In this document: one piece after another, positions 12,215-24,965 of the stretch | Layout: every line of letters begins with the position of its first letter | Numbering within the stretch: position 1 is the stretch's first letter | Assembly: GCF_905475395.1 (NCBI RefSeq) | Contig: NC_058338.1 | Location: forward strand, 38,807,435-38,871,434 | Direction of reading: 5' to 3' | Source of the DNA: Chrysoperla carnea | Taxonomy: Eukaryota > Arthropoda > Insecta > Neuroptera > Chrysopidae | DNA length: 64,000 bases | Notes under the pieces: model-generated | Database searches by the model: none | Told to the model about the DNA's origin: nothing | Seen by the model: only the letters and a program-made list of their open reading frames with translations | Made by a program: the position numbers and the translations under genes

Positions 12215-14409
12215 AAATCTGTGAATGTTTTTATGAGAAATAATTTTTTCTTATTTTTGTGAAAGGAATCTCACAATCAATTAAAAATAATTATTTATTT
12301 ATTATCTTAATTATATTTCATGGTAAGTCTTCGTTAATGGGTTTATATAAATTTTTTTCTTACTTTTGTGCAAGCAATCCTTCCTAAATTTAGTTTATAA
12401 TAATGAAATTAATGTACTTATGTACCCCTTGAAATTCACATCTTAAGCGCGGCAGTGGTATTTTAGTTTCCAAAATGAGTTCGCGCAAACAATCGGTCAT
12501 TTTAAAATTAATTGATTGTTTTCAATATCTTGTGTAATTAATTTGAAGGTAATAAAATTAAATTACCAATTTCTTTCATTTTTATATATTTATTAAAAAA
12601 ATAAATAAACTTTATGTTGTGTTAACACTGAAAATTGATATCATAATGAAATTAATAATAGTCTAGTAAATGAAGCAAATCCAGATTTTATTTTTCGGTA
12701 CAAATATGTTTTTATGGAATTCCTTGAAGAATGTTAAATCGATTATTGTATACGATCAGTTTTATTTTCAAGTTAAATATGATTGATAATAAATAATTCA
12801 AGGTTCTCGTATCATGTCTATAGTTTACTCTAATCAAGATCGTTTCTTAGGTCTAGTTTACTCTAAGAAATAGGACGGATTTTACAACTACTGAAGAAAT
12901 ACTACTCATTAAATATTCATTTTATTGTTATCGACTTAAGAAATTTATCGGATACTCCCGATTTATGATTTGGTTTGAACTATATCTACTGACATTTAAT
13001 TGGAGATTGTGAAGAAAAACTACAAATATCGGGGCATCAAAGATTGGCGAATACTTCGTAATTATCCTTTTAATTAAAAACTTTTCTTGGTAGGATTGGC
13101 AGCGTTAAATTTTTTTTACATTAATTTCATTTTTTTTACGTTTTGTACTAATTTTTTCCTTATCAATTGATTTCATCATGAAAACACCTTGCCTCTATCA
13201 AAATAGCTTTTCACACTCAATCAAAACGACATTCTAACTGATTATAAAAATAAAGATAAATTAGTATGGCATTACCTAGGAACGCAGAAAAATCTAATTA
13301 ATGTTAATGCTGTTGCATCACGCAGTTTTGCTACATGTAAGAGTGAGATTTAGCCCCAAGAAAAAGTAATTTAGTCCTGAAGAAAATTTTTTAATTGCTT
13401 CATTTGCTGCACTAAGTAAAATAATAAACTAAGTAAATTACAAAAATTATTAATATCTTTGAATGTCCTATATCCCAAGTCCTATTCTATGTACAAAGGA
13501 CAAGATAACCAAGTTAATTGTTTAAATATCTTGCATGTATTTTGTAATTATTTTCAATTTTTGAGTTATTTATAATTATTAAAATTTGCATATTATAGAA
13601 AATACATTACTAACACAAATAAGAAAATACAGCTTGTTTGACAAACTTCTCGATATTTTGGGGGTATCAAAGCTTTGATTAAAACACACATTTTAGCCCG
13701 AAATGAAAGTATCTAAATTCTTAGATTTCGAGAAACGGGAAAAAAATTGTTAATTTTCAAACAATCTTTTTGAGATTCCTTCAAAATTTATACTAAAGAC
13801 TGTTAATCTTCGAGAAATTTAATAAAAAAATTTTGGAACAAATATGTTAAAACTTTATAATCGTATATTTTGAGAAGGAAAAGTATTTGACCTCATGTTT
13901 ATATGACTTTTTTCTGACAATTTTGCGTGAAGATTATTCACTAAGTATTATATCACTCTGTAATTTGAAAACGAATGTTTTGATGTCCCATAGACCCTCA
14001 AAAACACAGGAAAAAATAATGATATATATAAGATGACTTTATTCACTTGGTATTTAACATGATTTTATTAGCATGACGTGTATCTATATAATGAATGTAA
14101 TGAAATTTTCCACTATTGTTTTTAACTATTTTTGACAAAAATAAAATAATACGGTATAATTTTTTTGAAATTACCTACCTATAACAAAATGAGGAAGGTA
14201 TAATCAAATAAGAGATAGAACATTGCCAACTCCTTTAATACTTTCTTTAGTCAAATTCATAAAGTATAGCTCGAAACAGACATCTAATACTTCAAAAAAT
14301 GTATTATAACGTTAAGCTCAAGGAACAGTGAGTTTGTTTCTATTATGCTTTACATTCAGTTAAAAAAAATTGATAACATGGATCAAGCCCCGAAGTATTT
14401 TGTATCATT
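12215..14409. other. Intergenic DNA between copies 1 and 2
   Basis: No gene is seen. Two blocks (about 12445-12790 and 13290-13500) have clear relatives upstream of copy 3 (about 25300-25590 and 26285-26510) and copy 4 (about 34905-35240 and 35955-36050). They appear to be part of the duplicated unit. The remainder is AT-rich and featureless. Confidence 0.6.
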
Positions 14410-14540
14410 GTATTGTTAACGGGTTTTCCGTTTCTTGTTATAATAAAAGTGCATTAAATCAGAAAAAAATTTTTAATTAAGTTGTATTTTCATTGAAATA
14501 TCAGCGGGGTGGTGCTTTCTAGTTATTAGCTTGATGTGTG
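14410..14540 (+). promoter_or_regulatory. Conserved proximal promoter region of copy 2
   Basis: Near-identical to the block before copy 1. It has 'gttaacgggttttccgtttc', the TATA-like 'ttataataaaag', 'aaatcag' and 'atatcagcggggtggtg'. The start ATG follows at 14566. The role is inferred from conservation and position. Confidence 0.5.
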
Positions 14541-14565
14541 AAGTTAAATTGTGAAGAGAAACAAA

Positions 14566-17500
14566 ATGTGCCGAAAAAAAATGTTCAATTTTTACTGCAG
14601 TTTTCTAATTTTTCTAAACATATTTGTAAAGATTAGGGGCGATGATGTTAACACTATCGAGCACCAACGGCAAGCGGAAATGGAATATTATCGTTATTTG
14701 GTAGATTTTTATACTTTACAATCGGATGTAGTTAAAAGTGAACAATGTAAAATTGATTGTGAACTATATCGAAAAGCATTTTACAATAAAGAAATGTGGG
14801 CCATAGGAAGTAAGTTTTTAATGTTGTTTAATGCAGAAAAAAATTTTGTCATTCTTAAAAGTTTTGAGCTTCATATTTTTAGGATCAAAAACATATCAAA
14901 AGCTTAAGATTAGTTTCTGAAATTAACGCCAATCAAGCCGCTTGAAACACAATTTAAGTAATGTTTTTCACATACTTAAACTATTGCAAACTATGCCAAT
15001 ATTGTGTTTGAGGATTTTTTTCTAATCATGATCGTCCGTCCATATTGAATACTTAGCCTCTGTATCTGGAAATGTATTCAGGATAAATGCCAACCAATTC
15101 CTTTTTGACATTTAACATTTATCGTTTAACGGGCAGCCAAACGACAATCTGTGATCGTTCATTCATCAGTCACCGAACCGTGTACTATAATCTGCTGGTC
15201 TGATATATTGTTCATTTTTCATACACACTCATTTTGAAAGTAAACAGTCTTATCTTGATTCCAATAATAAAAATTCAAACATTTTAAAATATATCGGTCG
15301 GCAAATAGATGACCAGTCATTATTTTTAAAAAAAATTTTAACATTTTTAAATAAATAAATAATATTTTTTAAAGTACATGCTTTTATTGAAATAGAAAAA
15401 ATTTATCCACACTTTAATGATAACTTTCATCTACGGTATATCAGATACAGGAAAACTGTTAATGCGAAAGTTTTTCATATTGAAAGTGTATTGAAGACCT
15501 TGATTTTGAAGTTCCGTTAAAGATATACATGATTTCGTAAGAGGAGAGATAGAAGAAAAATTCAAATTAAAAAGTTGTCACTTCTATAGACACCAATATT
15601 TTTTGTTGGAAACATTTCTAAACATGAATAAGTTTAATTCCATAAAAATTAAAACGCACTTTAACTTTCAAAAAAGCAACTTAAAATTCCTATCTCATGA
15701 CCAAGTAGGTTTAAAAATTCCATTAAGGGATTTTTAAACACAGAGTCTAGGTTAGGTTAGGTTAGGTTTTATTGGCTGTCCACGAAGGACACACTTAGGC
15801 TTTAGAGCCCATTGTAATATCATATATGTGTTTTACCACATTTCCGCTGATAATTTCATTTGTCAGTTCTTCAGAAATAGAAAAAAACATTATTTTTTGT
15901 TATAAATAAGGGGTAAAGATAGCCTGGAATTAGAGCACATACCCGCTCTGTCGACCTTTGAAATAAAGTGTATTAGTAGAAAGGAGCAGGAACCCCAAAT
16001 TAATAAAAATATTGAAAATTTTGCAAAAGTCTATTTTTAATCCCCGAACTAAAAATAAGGGTGTTAAGTTAAGGTGTTAAACCCTTATTTTAAAAATAAG
16101 TTTACCCGCTGTGCGTTTGAAGGTAATTTAATGGAGAGTGTTCACAAGGAAAAAACCGCATTTGTCGATGGTTAATCAAATTTTTTAAATTTCACTTATA
16201 CTAATTCACTCACTATTGTCGTTTTTTCTACCATTTTACAGTGTACGATTCTTCGTCAAAAATGCAATCTGGTTTTTTATCCGGTAATTTAGCTGATTTT
16301 GGAGATTTTAATCAATGCATTAATATAGAAGTGAATATGGAAAATGGTTCAGCAATTCGAGGAAAGCATGTATTAATAACTCTTTCAGGCTACGTAATGT
16401 TTACACCGTTTCCTTTCCAATTGCAACATGGACTTCCTATGGAACAATTCCCTTATTTAAATTATGTGAGTATTGATATAAAACTTCATATAAAGGTGGA
16501 TGCCCATATAAAACTTCATCTAAAGAATTTGATAAGAAATTTTGTCCCGCGGAACGAGGAATTTCATGCTTCCATTTTTATACCATGTATATATGAAATA
16601 TTTCAAGGTATACTAAGTTTAGTCCCAAGTTTGTAACGCTTAAAAATATTGATGCTATGAACAAAATTTTGCTGTAGGTGTTCATAAAATCATCTAAATA
16701 GTCCATTTCCGGTTGTCCGTCTGTCCGTCTGTATCCATCGACACTATAAGTCCAAAATCAAAGAAGTTATCAAGCTGAAATATTTAGAACTTGTTCAGGA
16801 CATAAAGAATGAGGTTGAGTTCACAAATGAGCAACATAGGTTATTTGGGGTTTGAACCAACCCCATTTGTTCTTTTAGAGATAGAACAAAGGATTAAATA
16901 TAAACATTGTTCCTTATAAACAACTTTTGTTTGAAACATTTCTACGTAAACATCACTATTTACCCATGAGGGCGCAAACTATATAGTATTGTTATACGTA
17001 GGAATATCAGTTATGTGTGTGTAACATGCATGTATGTAAGTCTATCTAAGAGTGGTTTCTTTCTTAATTATGTAACATATGTACAATCCTGCGATTTATT
17101 AGTTTTGTTCTAGCTTTGCATTTTTTAGCAATATATAAACGGCTTCAAAATCCAATTTGTGTAACATCTATAAATATATAGGAGACTTTCTATAGATATA
17201 GATAGTCACTCATCACGATATCTCTGGAACTATAAGACCTAGAGACTTGAAATTTGGCAGGAATATTCCTTTTGCCAAGTAGAGGTCAGCTAAGAACGGA
17301 TTTTACGAAATTCCACCCACAAGGGGGGTTGCGGGGTTGTTCATGAATAAAAAAATTCATATTTTTCAATTATGGCTTTTAATAGTTCAAAACTTGGTCA
17401 GAATATTTTAAATTACATTTAGAAATTTTTTTAACCTTCGGAGGGTAGAAAGGTGTAGCGAGAAAGTGGGAAGGAAATATCGAATATTTACAAATATACC

Positions 17501-20500
17501 TAAGTGGGGTATCAAATAAAAGAACATGACGTGTACATTACAAAAATGTTATCCAACGCGAGGAAATGTGGATGGAGGGGTGCAAGTGGGGATGTTGCCC
17601 AGCAAAGCGGGTATATTTTACGCCACGCAAAGCGGGCGGGTAACAGCTAGTAAGTCTATAAAGTTTGTCCATAAAGGATACCATTAAGCTACCATCAGCT
17701 ACACGGTTGGATATTTTCAGAGATTGCTTAATTTTATTTTTTCGGTACCAAAAGGCATTATTTTTACGTCAAGTGAAACCGTTTTTATTGCACTATTTAA
17801 GTTTTAATTTAAATATTTTTTTGTTTATTACAGGTCAATAAAACATTTTATAATATAAAATATTACTCAACACCTGGAGACTTTTCTCACCAGCCACGAA
17901 GACAGCTTCCCAGCCATAAATGGGCAATTTGTGTACCAAAATCATGTAATTTGGACGAAATTGTTTCACATTTAAAATTGTATATGAATCGTGATAACGT
18001 TACAAGAATATCTGAGGCTATTGAAAATACTTTAGACAGCCAATGGGCCTTAAGAGATTATGATTTTATTATTATGTATGTTAACTTGCATAATGACTTA
18101 TTAATTAAATGTCTAATTTCTGCCTCATATCATATTTGGTTTGTCTATAAAGGAAATTATATCTCTTCAATATTGGACTGTTGACAAAATAATAATTTTG
18201 ATCACAAGCTATTTAGTTACATACTATTCGTGAGAGTGAGACCTTTTTGTATATCAATGAAGCAAATCATCGAATTGATACCTATTACCAATTTTGTATT
18301 CAACAATTCATAAATATTTTTACATTATAATCAGAAATGTTGTCAAAAGTTCAATATTGACAATATGAGGCCGGTTGCGTATTTAGTCGCTGACACTCTA
18401 TACAAGAAAAATCTTTGATTATGTTTTTCAGATTGATTTTTATCGTGGTTGGTATTCTTCTAGTAGTTCAAACGACTTACGACACCTATTTGCATTATAC
18501 CAAACAAAGTAAGTTTCTTTTTTTACTAGTCCGCAGCTAACATAGATGAGTATTTTAAGTTTAACGTGTATGTCAATCTATTGTTCTATCTTTGTGGTAT
18601 CGAAGCTGATATGCGGATGGACCGAGATTCTTTTTAGTTAATATTTGAAATGAAATTGGATCGAAAGTGGTCTAAGCTATGCTTTAAGTGATTAGTGTTT
18701 CATACCCGATAGCAACTATTACTTATAAAGTATAACTCATGTGTTATTCAGGTGTATGAGGTATATTGTTGTAAAGTTTCCTCAAAATTCATTGTGTGGT
18801 TTTTGCGTAAAATCGTAACAACAAACAAAGATATTAAAAATCATTATCGATATTTCAAATGGTGTTCTAAAAAATTATGTAATATTAATTTCAGAAACTA
18901 AACATTGGACATTAACAGCATTCTCGGCTTTGTCAAATGGACGTCGCCTTGTAGCCACTTCAAACAGGCCGGACCTATTACCGTGTTTGGATGGAATTCG
19001 TTGTATTTGTATGGCTTATATACTGTTAGCACACGAAAACGAATCTACAACATTCAGTTTTAACTATAATTCAAAAAATGCATTTGAAGTATGTATATCT
19101 AAAATTGCACTTTGCGATTAAAGTTCACTAGAAATGGCATTACTCCATTTGAAGACTGCGTTCCTTTGAGTGTTGAGATAATATATATATTTTTGATTGG
19201 TTTTTGGCAAGTGTTTTGCCAAATAAATAGTCTATGGTTGGAAATTGCTGTTAATATAATAATTTATATTGTCAGAGATACCAAAACTGTATGAGACCCG
19301 CCAAGATACACCCCTTTATCAATTAAATTGAAAAGACAATATGCCCAGACTATGTACCCTTATCAAAAATTTTGTGCTCGTTATTTGGTAATTGCTACTT
19401 TCTTTTTAAATTTTAAAGAAAAGTCTGACCTAATGTGAAGCTATTCCGGTAAAATAGTTTTGGGAATTAAAAATGGCGGCATTATCTAAACTCTGTTCAT
19501 TGAGTGGCGTCATGGTAAACTTTAATCGTGAATTTGGCATTAGTTTGGTATAATTATTTATTGATATTTGCTGTTTATAAAATGATAGATTTTAAATGTT
19601 TTATTCTCATTAGATGATGCAAACTTTTTGGTTTCAAATTATATATATCAATCAAAACCAACTTGATCAATTCTTTATGTTGAGTGGATTTTTAATAATG
19701 TATGGATTTTTAAGAACTAGAGAAAAAGAGCCAACATTCAATATTATCAAATTTTATTGCCGAAGATATTTAAGGTATCATCTTATAATTGGTTTAAATG
19801 ATTCCACGCTTTTGTTAAAGTTTATTTATTAATAACTAAAATAAACCATTGAAATGAATTTTTCATTTAATATTGCGTTTACCTTTTATAACAACTTTTG
19901 ATCTTTAGCTGTGGGTTTGGATTAACTAGCGCCGTTTTGTTTATTTTATATGTATAACATAATTATGACGTTGTATTGTTCTTAATTTAATTTTTGTGTG
20001 ACTAACAATGTTTTCAAAAATATTCAAGGATATATCCGACTTTATTTCAACTGTTAATAGAATTAAGTTTTCCATCTCTATCACTTAATTAACATTATTT
20101 TTCTGGTGTAATATTGCTATTATAATATTCAAGCTCTAAATTTAATCTTTATTGTACCATTATCAATTCTGTAGAAAGTGTACTACCTTAAAAGAAAAGG
20201 AGCCAATTTCAAGCTCCAAATTATACCATTATCAATTCTATAAAAAAGTGTAGGAATTTTTTTAAGACCTATCAAGATTTCTGTATCTATACTGTTCATT
20301 TTCGATTTGTTTTACTATGTTCACCGTATAAAATCAATCGTAGACCACATTTATCGTACTCTCCCCCAATCCCCAAATTCTGCTAAAGACTCCGATTTCA
20401 CCTTGCCTCGTATACTACGTTTCACCTTGTCTGGTACTGCATAATTGGTATGATTGTGTAAGAGCCTGTAAAGCTGTTGGTATACTTCTTTACACTGTAC

Positions 20501-23500
20501 TTTTGGTACAGCTCTGAAACTTTGCAAATAGTTTTTAAAAATTATAAAATGAAATGTCACCTGTTTTGACCCAATTTTGGTTGCTAAATTTAAAAATGGA
20601 ATGCCGAACATTGCGCATATTTAAGCATAGCGAGTTGAATAAAACTCCTGCATCGATCCGAATATTAGTTAATTGTGGGGTCCCTTTTTTCAGAAATTAT
20701 TGGATAATTTTCGAAAAATGGAATTAATCCACTGTCCTTCGTACAAGGAAGAATGGATCTATTTTGATTGCGGAATAAAATTAAAATCCTACTCGGTCCG
20801 AGCCTTTGCTTGTTTGTGTACCTGTGTAACAAAAACAGAACAATAGAGTTCCTGGGAGCACTTTTTTTAGACTTTCCAAATCGAGATATGCAGATTTTTT
20901 ACCCCGTATATCAGATTTCATACTATTTAAATTTTTCAAAATAGAGTTTATAAGAAAAATGAGCCCTGCAAGCCAAACAACACAATATTTGATCCGGTAG
21001 GGAGTGATTTTATTCGGTTCATATTATTAAAATATTCGTGTTTAATGTCTTCCACGGCAGATCTTGTATCATTTCCTCTTTTCAAACAAGTAAAAATGAA
21101 CTGAAAGCACTACTGCTTGAGTATGCATAATTAACAGTGAATTAATAAAATCTTAGGTGTGTGTTTTGTAAAACCGCACTTTTTTTTTCAAAATTATGTT
21201 ACGCGTTTTTATAGTGCATCGTGTTACTTTTACATTTAATTTTTAGGCTGACACCATCGTTAATCGCAGCTATTTTATGTCACATTTCAATAGTACGCTT
21301 GATAGGAACTGGACCAATTTACCAAACATCAATGAAAGGTTTAGATATTAATTGTAGAAATAATTGGTGGCAATCACTGCTATATGTTTCAAATTATGTA
21401 AATACTTATAAAATAGTAAGACATTTGATTATAGTTTTTTTTGCACATATTCCAATGATGAATAATGATGTTTTTAAAAATTTTCATTTTTTATAGTGTG
21501 TTCCACAATCCTGGTATCTTTGTGTTGATACACAATTATATTGGCTATCACCGTTATTGTTGTTACCTGTAGTGTGGTGGAAAAAATGTGCTTATTATCT
21601 TTTTGGAATATTAACGATAGTTGGGACAGCTATTGTATGGTATATCGTTTATGAAAACGAACTCTTACCTAATGGGTAAGTTTATTAAAGCCTGTTGGAT
21701 CCCCGTTTTCTCACGATCAATAACTTTTCTGTAATTTTAATTTAATTTCAGGCAACCGTCGGAATATATTGCTTTGTATCACGCGGCGACACATTGCCGT
21801 ATTACTCCTTGGGTTATGGGACACGCATTGGCATACTTTGTTTATCAAAATAGAAATAAGAAATTCAACATTCCAATGGTATAAATTAATTACAGACTTA
21901 TATAAATAAAACTTTATAAATATTTTATATCATTGATTATGTTTTAGTGGTTGGCAAGTTTATTATGGGTTTTAGCACTTTCACTTGGCGCTTATGCAAC
22001 ATTTGGAATATATCCAATTGATCAACCAGACTACGAATATAATCGTCCTTATATGTCATATTATATTCCAATGTCAACCTGTTTCTTTTGTTTGACCTCT
22101 TCTTGGATTATTTTCGCATGCATATTTAATTATGGAGGTAAAATACAAGTGTCTTTAAACCAGCGTTAACATTTCTGTAACATAGATTTTTTGGATAATC
22201 AATTATCCAAGTCTTTTAAATCAAAGGAGGTGAAAAGTTGGTCAATAGTTTTACCTCGGCTTGTAATTTATTTTGAAAATTGTTTTCGTAAATCTAACAA
22301 ATCGGACAAGTATAGATGTATCTTTACTTATAGAAGATACAGAAAAATTCTGGCCATAGTCCTATCAATGGATGTTTTTACTAGGAAGTCCTCAATAGCA
22401 GCTCTGATTTTGATGATTTTTTTTAAATGTTTCTTTTTTATATTATTTCAAATCAGAAATCTTTCAGAGAGGGGAAATAATCTCAGGGCGGAAAATATTG
22501 ATTTTCTACTGTAGGTGCCATTTAAGAAAGAATTCGAAACTCAATAAAGAGGTGAAATAGGGGATGAAATTTTGTACCTAAATATATATCCTAATCGTCA
22601 TTTTGGAGTTCCGTACCGATTTTAGAAATTATTTCATCTATAGCAAAAGTTACATTGTTAGCAAAAGAAACACAAGCTGCGGTTTGTGTTTCGATCATTT
22701 CGATTAACATGATGCAAATTAACAGTTTATTGAGTAGTCATAACCATACTGACAGTCCAAGCCTTAAGTATTATTTGAACCTTACTGGATACTGGACGAT
22801 TTCACAACGCTTCTGTAGGTGAAGTGCGGCTAAAAGGAAGCAGATTAAACTGAAATTATGCCTCACTAACTTTTTGGCATCATTGAACATAAGTTTTTTG
22901 TTTCATCTTTTGTGACGAAATTTAAAAAAAAAAAATTACTTATCTAAATGTTTCGTACTTCTCTAAAAAGACTGATTCGTTATCTGTTCGGATAAAAGTC
23001 AATCCAAAACTATACGCTTCAAAAGTTGATGCGGAATTCTTCTGTAAGATTGTAATATGTAAGTTTGTAATTTTGTCGTTACCATTTGTAGGTATTGTGA
23101 ATTGGTTCCTATCCTTACCAATGTGGCAGGTGCTATCTAAATTAGCATATGCTATGTTTTTAACACATTATGCGCTTCAAATGGCTTTACATGCAACAAT
23201 TAAAACACCGACATGGTTTTCAAAGATTAATTTGGTTTGTAACTGCATTCATGCGTTAAAATTTTTAGCAGTAATTTCTAAATGTTTATTTCTGATTGTA
23301 GTTTTACAATTTCTGTGGTTTGACTGGAACTACGTTGGTTGTAGCACTGGTCTGGACTTTATCGTTCGAAATGCCCTTTATGGTAATTGATGCACAAGTG
23401 TTCAAAAAAAGTAAGTTTTCATTAAAACTAATTTCAGATTGCAATTTATTAAAAGTTGTGTTAATAACATGTTTTTGTTTTCTTATTTATAGATGTTTCT

Positions 23501-24191
23501 AAACCAGGTGAGATTGTTTTTTGTTGTACCTACTGTTTTGTTAAAAAAATTCTTCCACTCCTGGGGGTTAAACATAGATAAAAACCATCCTCGAAGTTGG
23601 TTGTAGTAAATCGTGTAAATATTTGAGATCAATCGATGCAGAACTTTTTGATTCTATAAGGAAAACACAACGAACATAACATTTGTATGTATGTGTAGAT
23701 GGATTTGCCTCAATACCTGCGCGGTTAGATAAGGGGCTCCCAAATGAAAAGAGTGGATTTCGATCCAAGTTACACCTCTGAATTTTTAATTTTGCATGGA
23801 TGTCTTTTTCTATGACTCACAAAATATTAATCAATATTTGAAACAATTAATATTTTTTCCTTTTATTTAAAAAAAATTGTGTATCAAGATAGTTATAATA
23901 ATTAATTATTCTCCAAAAAGTGCGCTTATTTTACATAGTTAAAGAATTTGTTTAATCTACTGCCAATAATTGAAAGAAATATTTGTTGCCTCTCTACCTA
24001 CTCAGTTACTTACATTATCTGGGTTTACCTAATTAATAATACCTGCTTCAATATTAAGTTATTGTTCGCGAATCACGACTAATGTTTAATTAATTTTTAC
24101 AGCACCTCAAAATCAAATGTCATTACCAAGTATGGCAGTTTCAAAAAATGAAAGTGTGAGTAGCAATAATGAAAATGGATCTAGTTTATAA
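14566..24191 (+). CDS. NRF-6-like membrane acyltransferase, copy 2 (14 exons, 720 aa)
   Basis: Exons: 14566-14809, 16242-16465, 17834-18075, 18432-18508, 18895-19088, 19614-19774, 21247-21415, 21497-21675, 21752-21878, 21948-22137, 23092-23234, 23302-23410, 23493-23507, 24103-24191. Every exon has the same length and phase as in copy 1, so residue numbering is shared: R298-X10-H309 and the LDQFFMLSGFL motif are intact. The open frame extends upstream to a GTG at 14551, but the aligned ATG at 14566 (M-C-R-K) is the likely start. NRF-domain cysteines, exon 4 anchor and LSKLAYAMFLTH are present. Exon 8 shares sequence variants with copy 4 rather than copy 1, suggesting gene conversion. Intron 2 has gained a family A repeat and another element. 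The biochemical role is as for copy 1: a plasma or endomembrane acyltransferase of unknown substrate. Confidence 0.93.
15750..15900 (+). repeat. Interspersed fragment with GGTTAGGTTAGGTTAGG start
   Basis: In intron 1 of copy 2, three GGTTA units run into 'ttattggctgtccacgaagg', 'acacacttaggc' and 'tagagcccattgtaat'. The TTAGG-like run is reminiscent of the insect telomere repeat. It continues into unique-looking sequence, as seen at ends of some insect retroelements. The right end is uncertain. Confidence 0.4.
16575..17045 (+). repeat. Interspersed repeat family A in intron 2 of copy 2
   Basis: This is a more complete plus-strand copy: 'ataccatgtatatatgaa', 'gtatactaagtttagtccca', 'aatattgatgctatgaac', a GTCCGTCTGTCCGTCTGT tract, 'gagcaacatagg', 'gaaacatttctacgtaaaca' and 'gaatatcagttatgtgtgtg'. 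It lies just after exon 2, so the exon 2 open frame runs into it. Confidence 0.8.
17160..17651 (+). mobile_element. Non-autonomous element, possibly Helitron-like, in intron 2 of copy 2
   Basis: This stretch includes 'gatatctctggaactataag', 'cacccacaaggggggttgcg' and 'ggtatcaaataaaagaacat'. It ends with the GC-rich 'aaagcgggcgggtaacagct' immediately followed by 'agta'. A GC-rich potential hairpin followed by CTAG next to T is the kind of 3' end seen in Helitrons. No coding sequence is present and the 5' end is not defined. Confidence 0.4.
19775..21246. other. Intron 6 of copy 2
   Basis: Largest intron of copy 2. A segment near 20360-20480 matches 9395-9505 in intron 6 of copy 1 ('tctgctaaag', 'actacgtttcacctt', 'gtatgattgtgtaagagcct'). 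Homology therefore extends through the intron, apart from the repeat that copy 1 gained. A minus-strand open frame at 20351-20611 falls in this shared segment but is not conserved as a frame. Confidence 0.5.
23493..23507 (+). other. 15-nt coding microexon 13 of copy 2
   Basis: Bounded by 'tttatag' and 'gtgaga'; encodes N-V-S-K-P across phase 1 junctions. Confidence 0.85.
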
Positions 24192-24505
24192 TAATATTGT
24201 AATAATTACGTTTTTAAATTAAAGTGTATTATTTTATATTTATTGAATATCATTACTGTATAACAATTGTAGTCGTGATACTGTAAAGACATCATGAAAT
24301 GCATTTATTTGAAAGTTGCAGAGGACACTTTCAAATTAAACAACTTACTTATACTTATAAAAATTTATTATTATAATTAATTCAAATATTAATTTTCAAA
24401 ATAAAAAATCTCTGTTAATATTTTTATGAGAGATAATTTTTTCTTATTTTTGTGAAAGGAATCTCGAAATTAATTAAAATAATTATTTATTTATTATCGT
24501 CATTA
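24192..24505 (+). other. 3' untranslated/flanking segment of copy 2, first unit of a tandem duplication
   Basis: It aligns with 12015-12310 downstream of copy 1 and has a candidate AATAAA at 24400-24405. The portion from about 24262 onward reappears, diverged, at about 24966-25235. In both, 'tagtcgtgata' is followed by 'agacatcatg' or 'gacatgcag', and then by 'tttcaaat'. Confidence 0.55.
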
Positions 24506-24546
24506 TATATTTTTTTGTATTATAATTATATATGTATTTATAACAA

Positions 24547-24965
24547 TAGACTTTTGTCCTAAATTTGAAAAATTGATTTATACGTTACATTAGTATCTGA
24601 TTTACACCAAAAAAAGTATTATTTAAGAAAAAAAACTATAAACAGTATGTATTTTGCATTTATAAAAAACCGGCGTCTTGAATGACATCAAACCGTGACA
24701 TCCAATCATTTTTGTATATACAAGTTTACATGTTTTTGTATTTGTAAGCTAAAGTAGCCTTTCATATGGCTTGATGAAGTACTCTGAAAGTACATCTGAT
24801 TGGTGTTTGCTGTCATGTGGCCGTAGGTATAATTTTAAGGAATTTATTTAAAAAAATAATAATAATCCTTATATTTTATAAAAATTGTGTTTTGTTATCT
24901 ACATATCATGATTCATCATTAGAAACTTTTATCCAACCGATTTATTTTTAGTGGACAAAAGTCTA
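24547..24965. mobile_element. Small TIR element (MITE-like), about 420 bp
   Basis: Perfect 13-bp inverted termini, 'tagacttttgtcc' (24547-24559) and 'ggacaaaagtcta' (24953-24965), frame a non-coding segment. The outermost TA on each side could be a duplicated TA target, as in Tc1/mariner-type elements. The homologous flank of copy 1 lacks it. It separates the two units of the duplicated 3' flank of copy 2. Confidence 0.6.

Noticed and set aside
14551-14565. Upstream GTG extension of copy 2
   Set aside because: The ATG at 14566 aligns with the starts of the other copies, and GTG starts are not expected in nuclear genes.
22191-22514. 107-residue frame in intron 10 of copy 2
   Set aside because: Starts at TTG, has no counterpart in copy 1, and looks like chance in AT-rich DNA.
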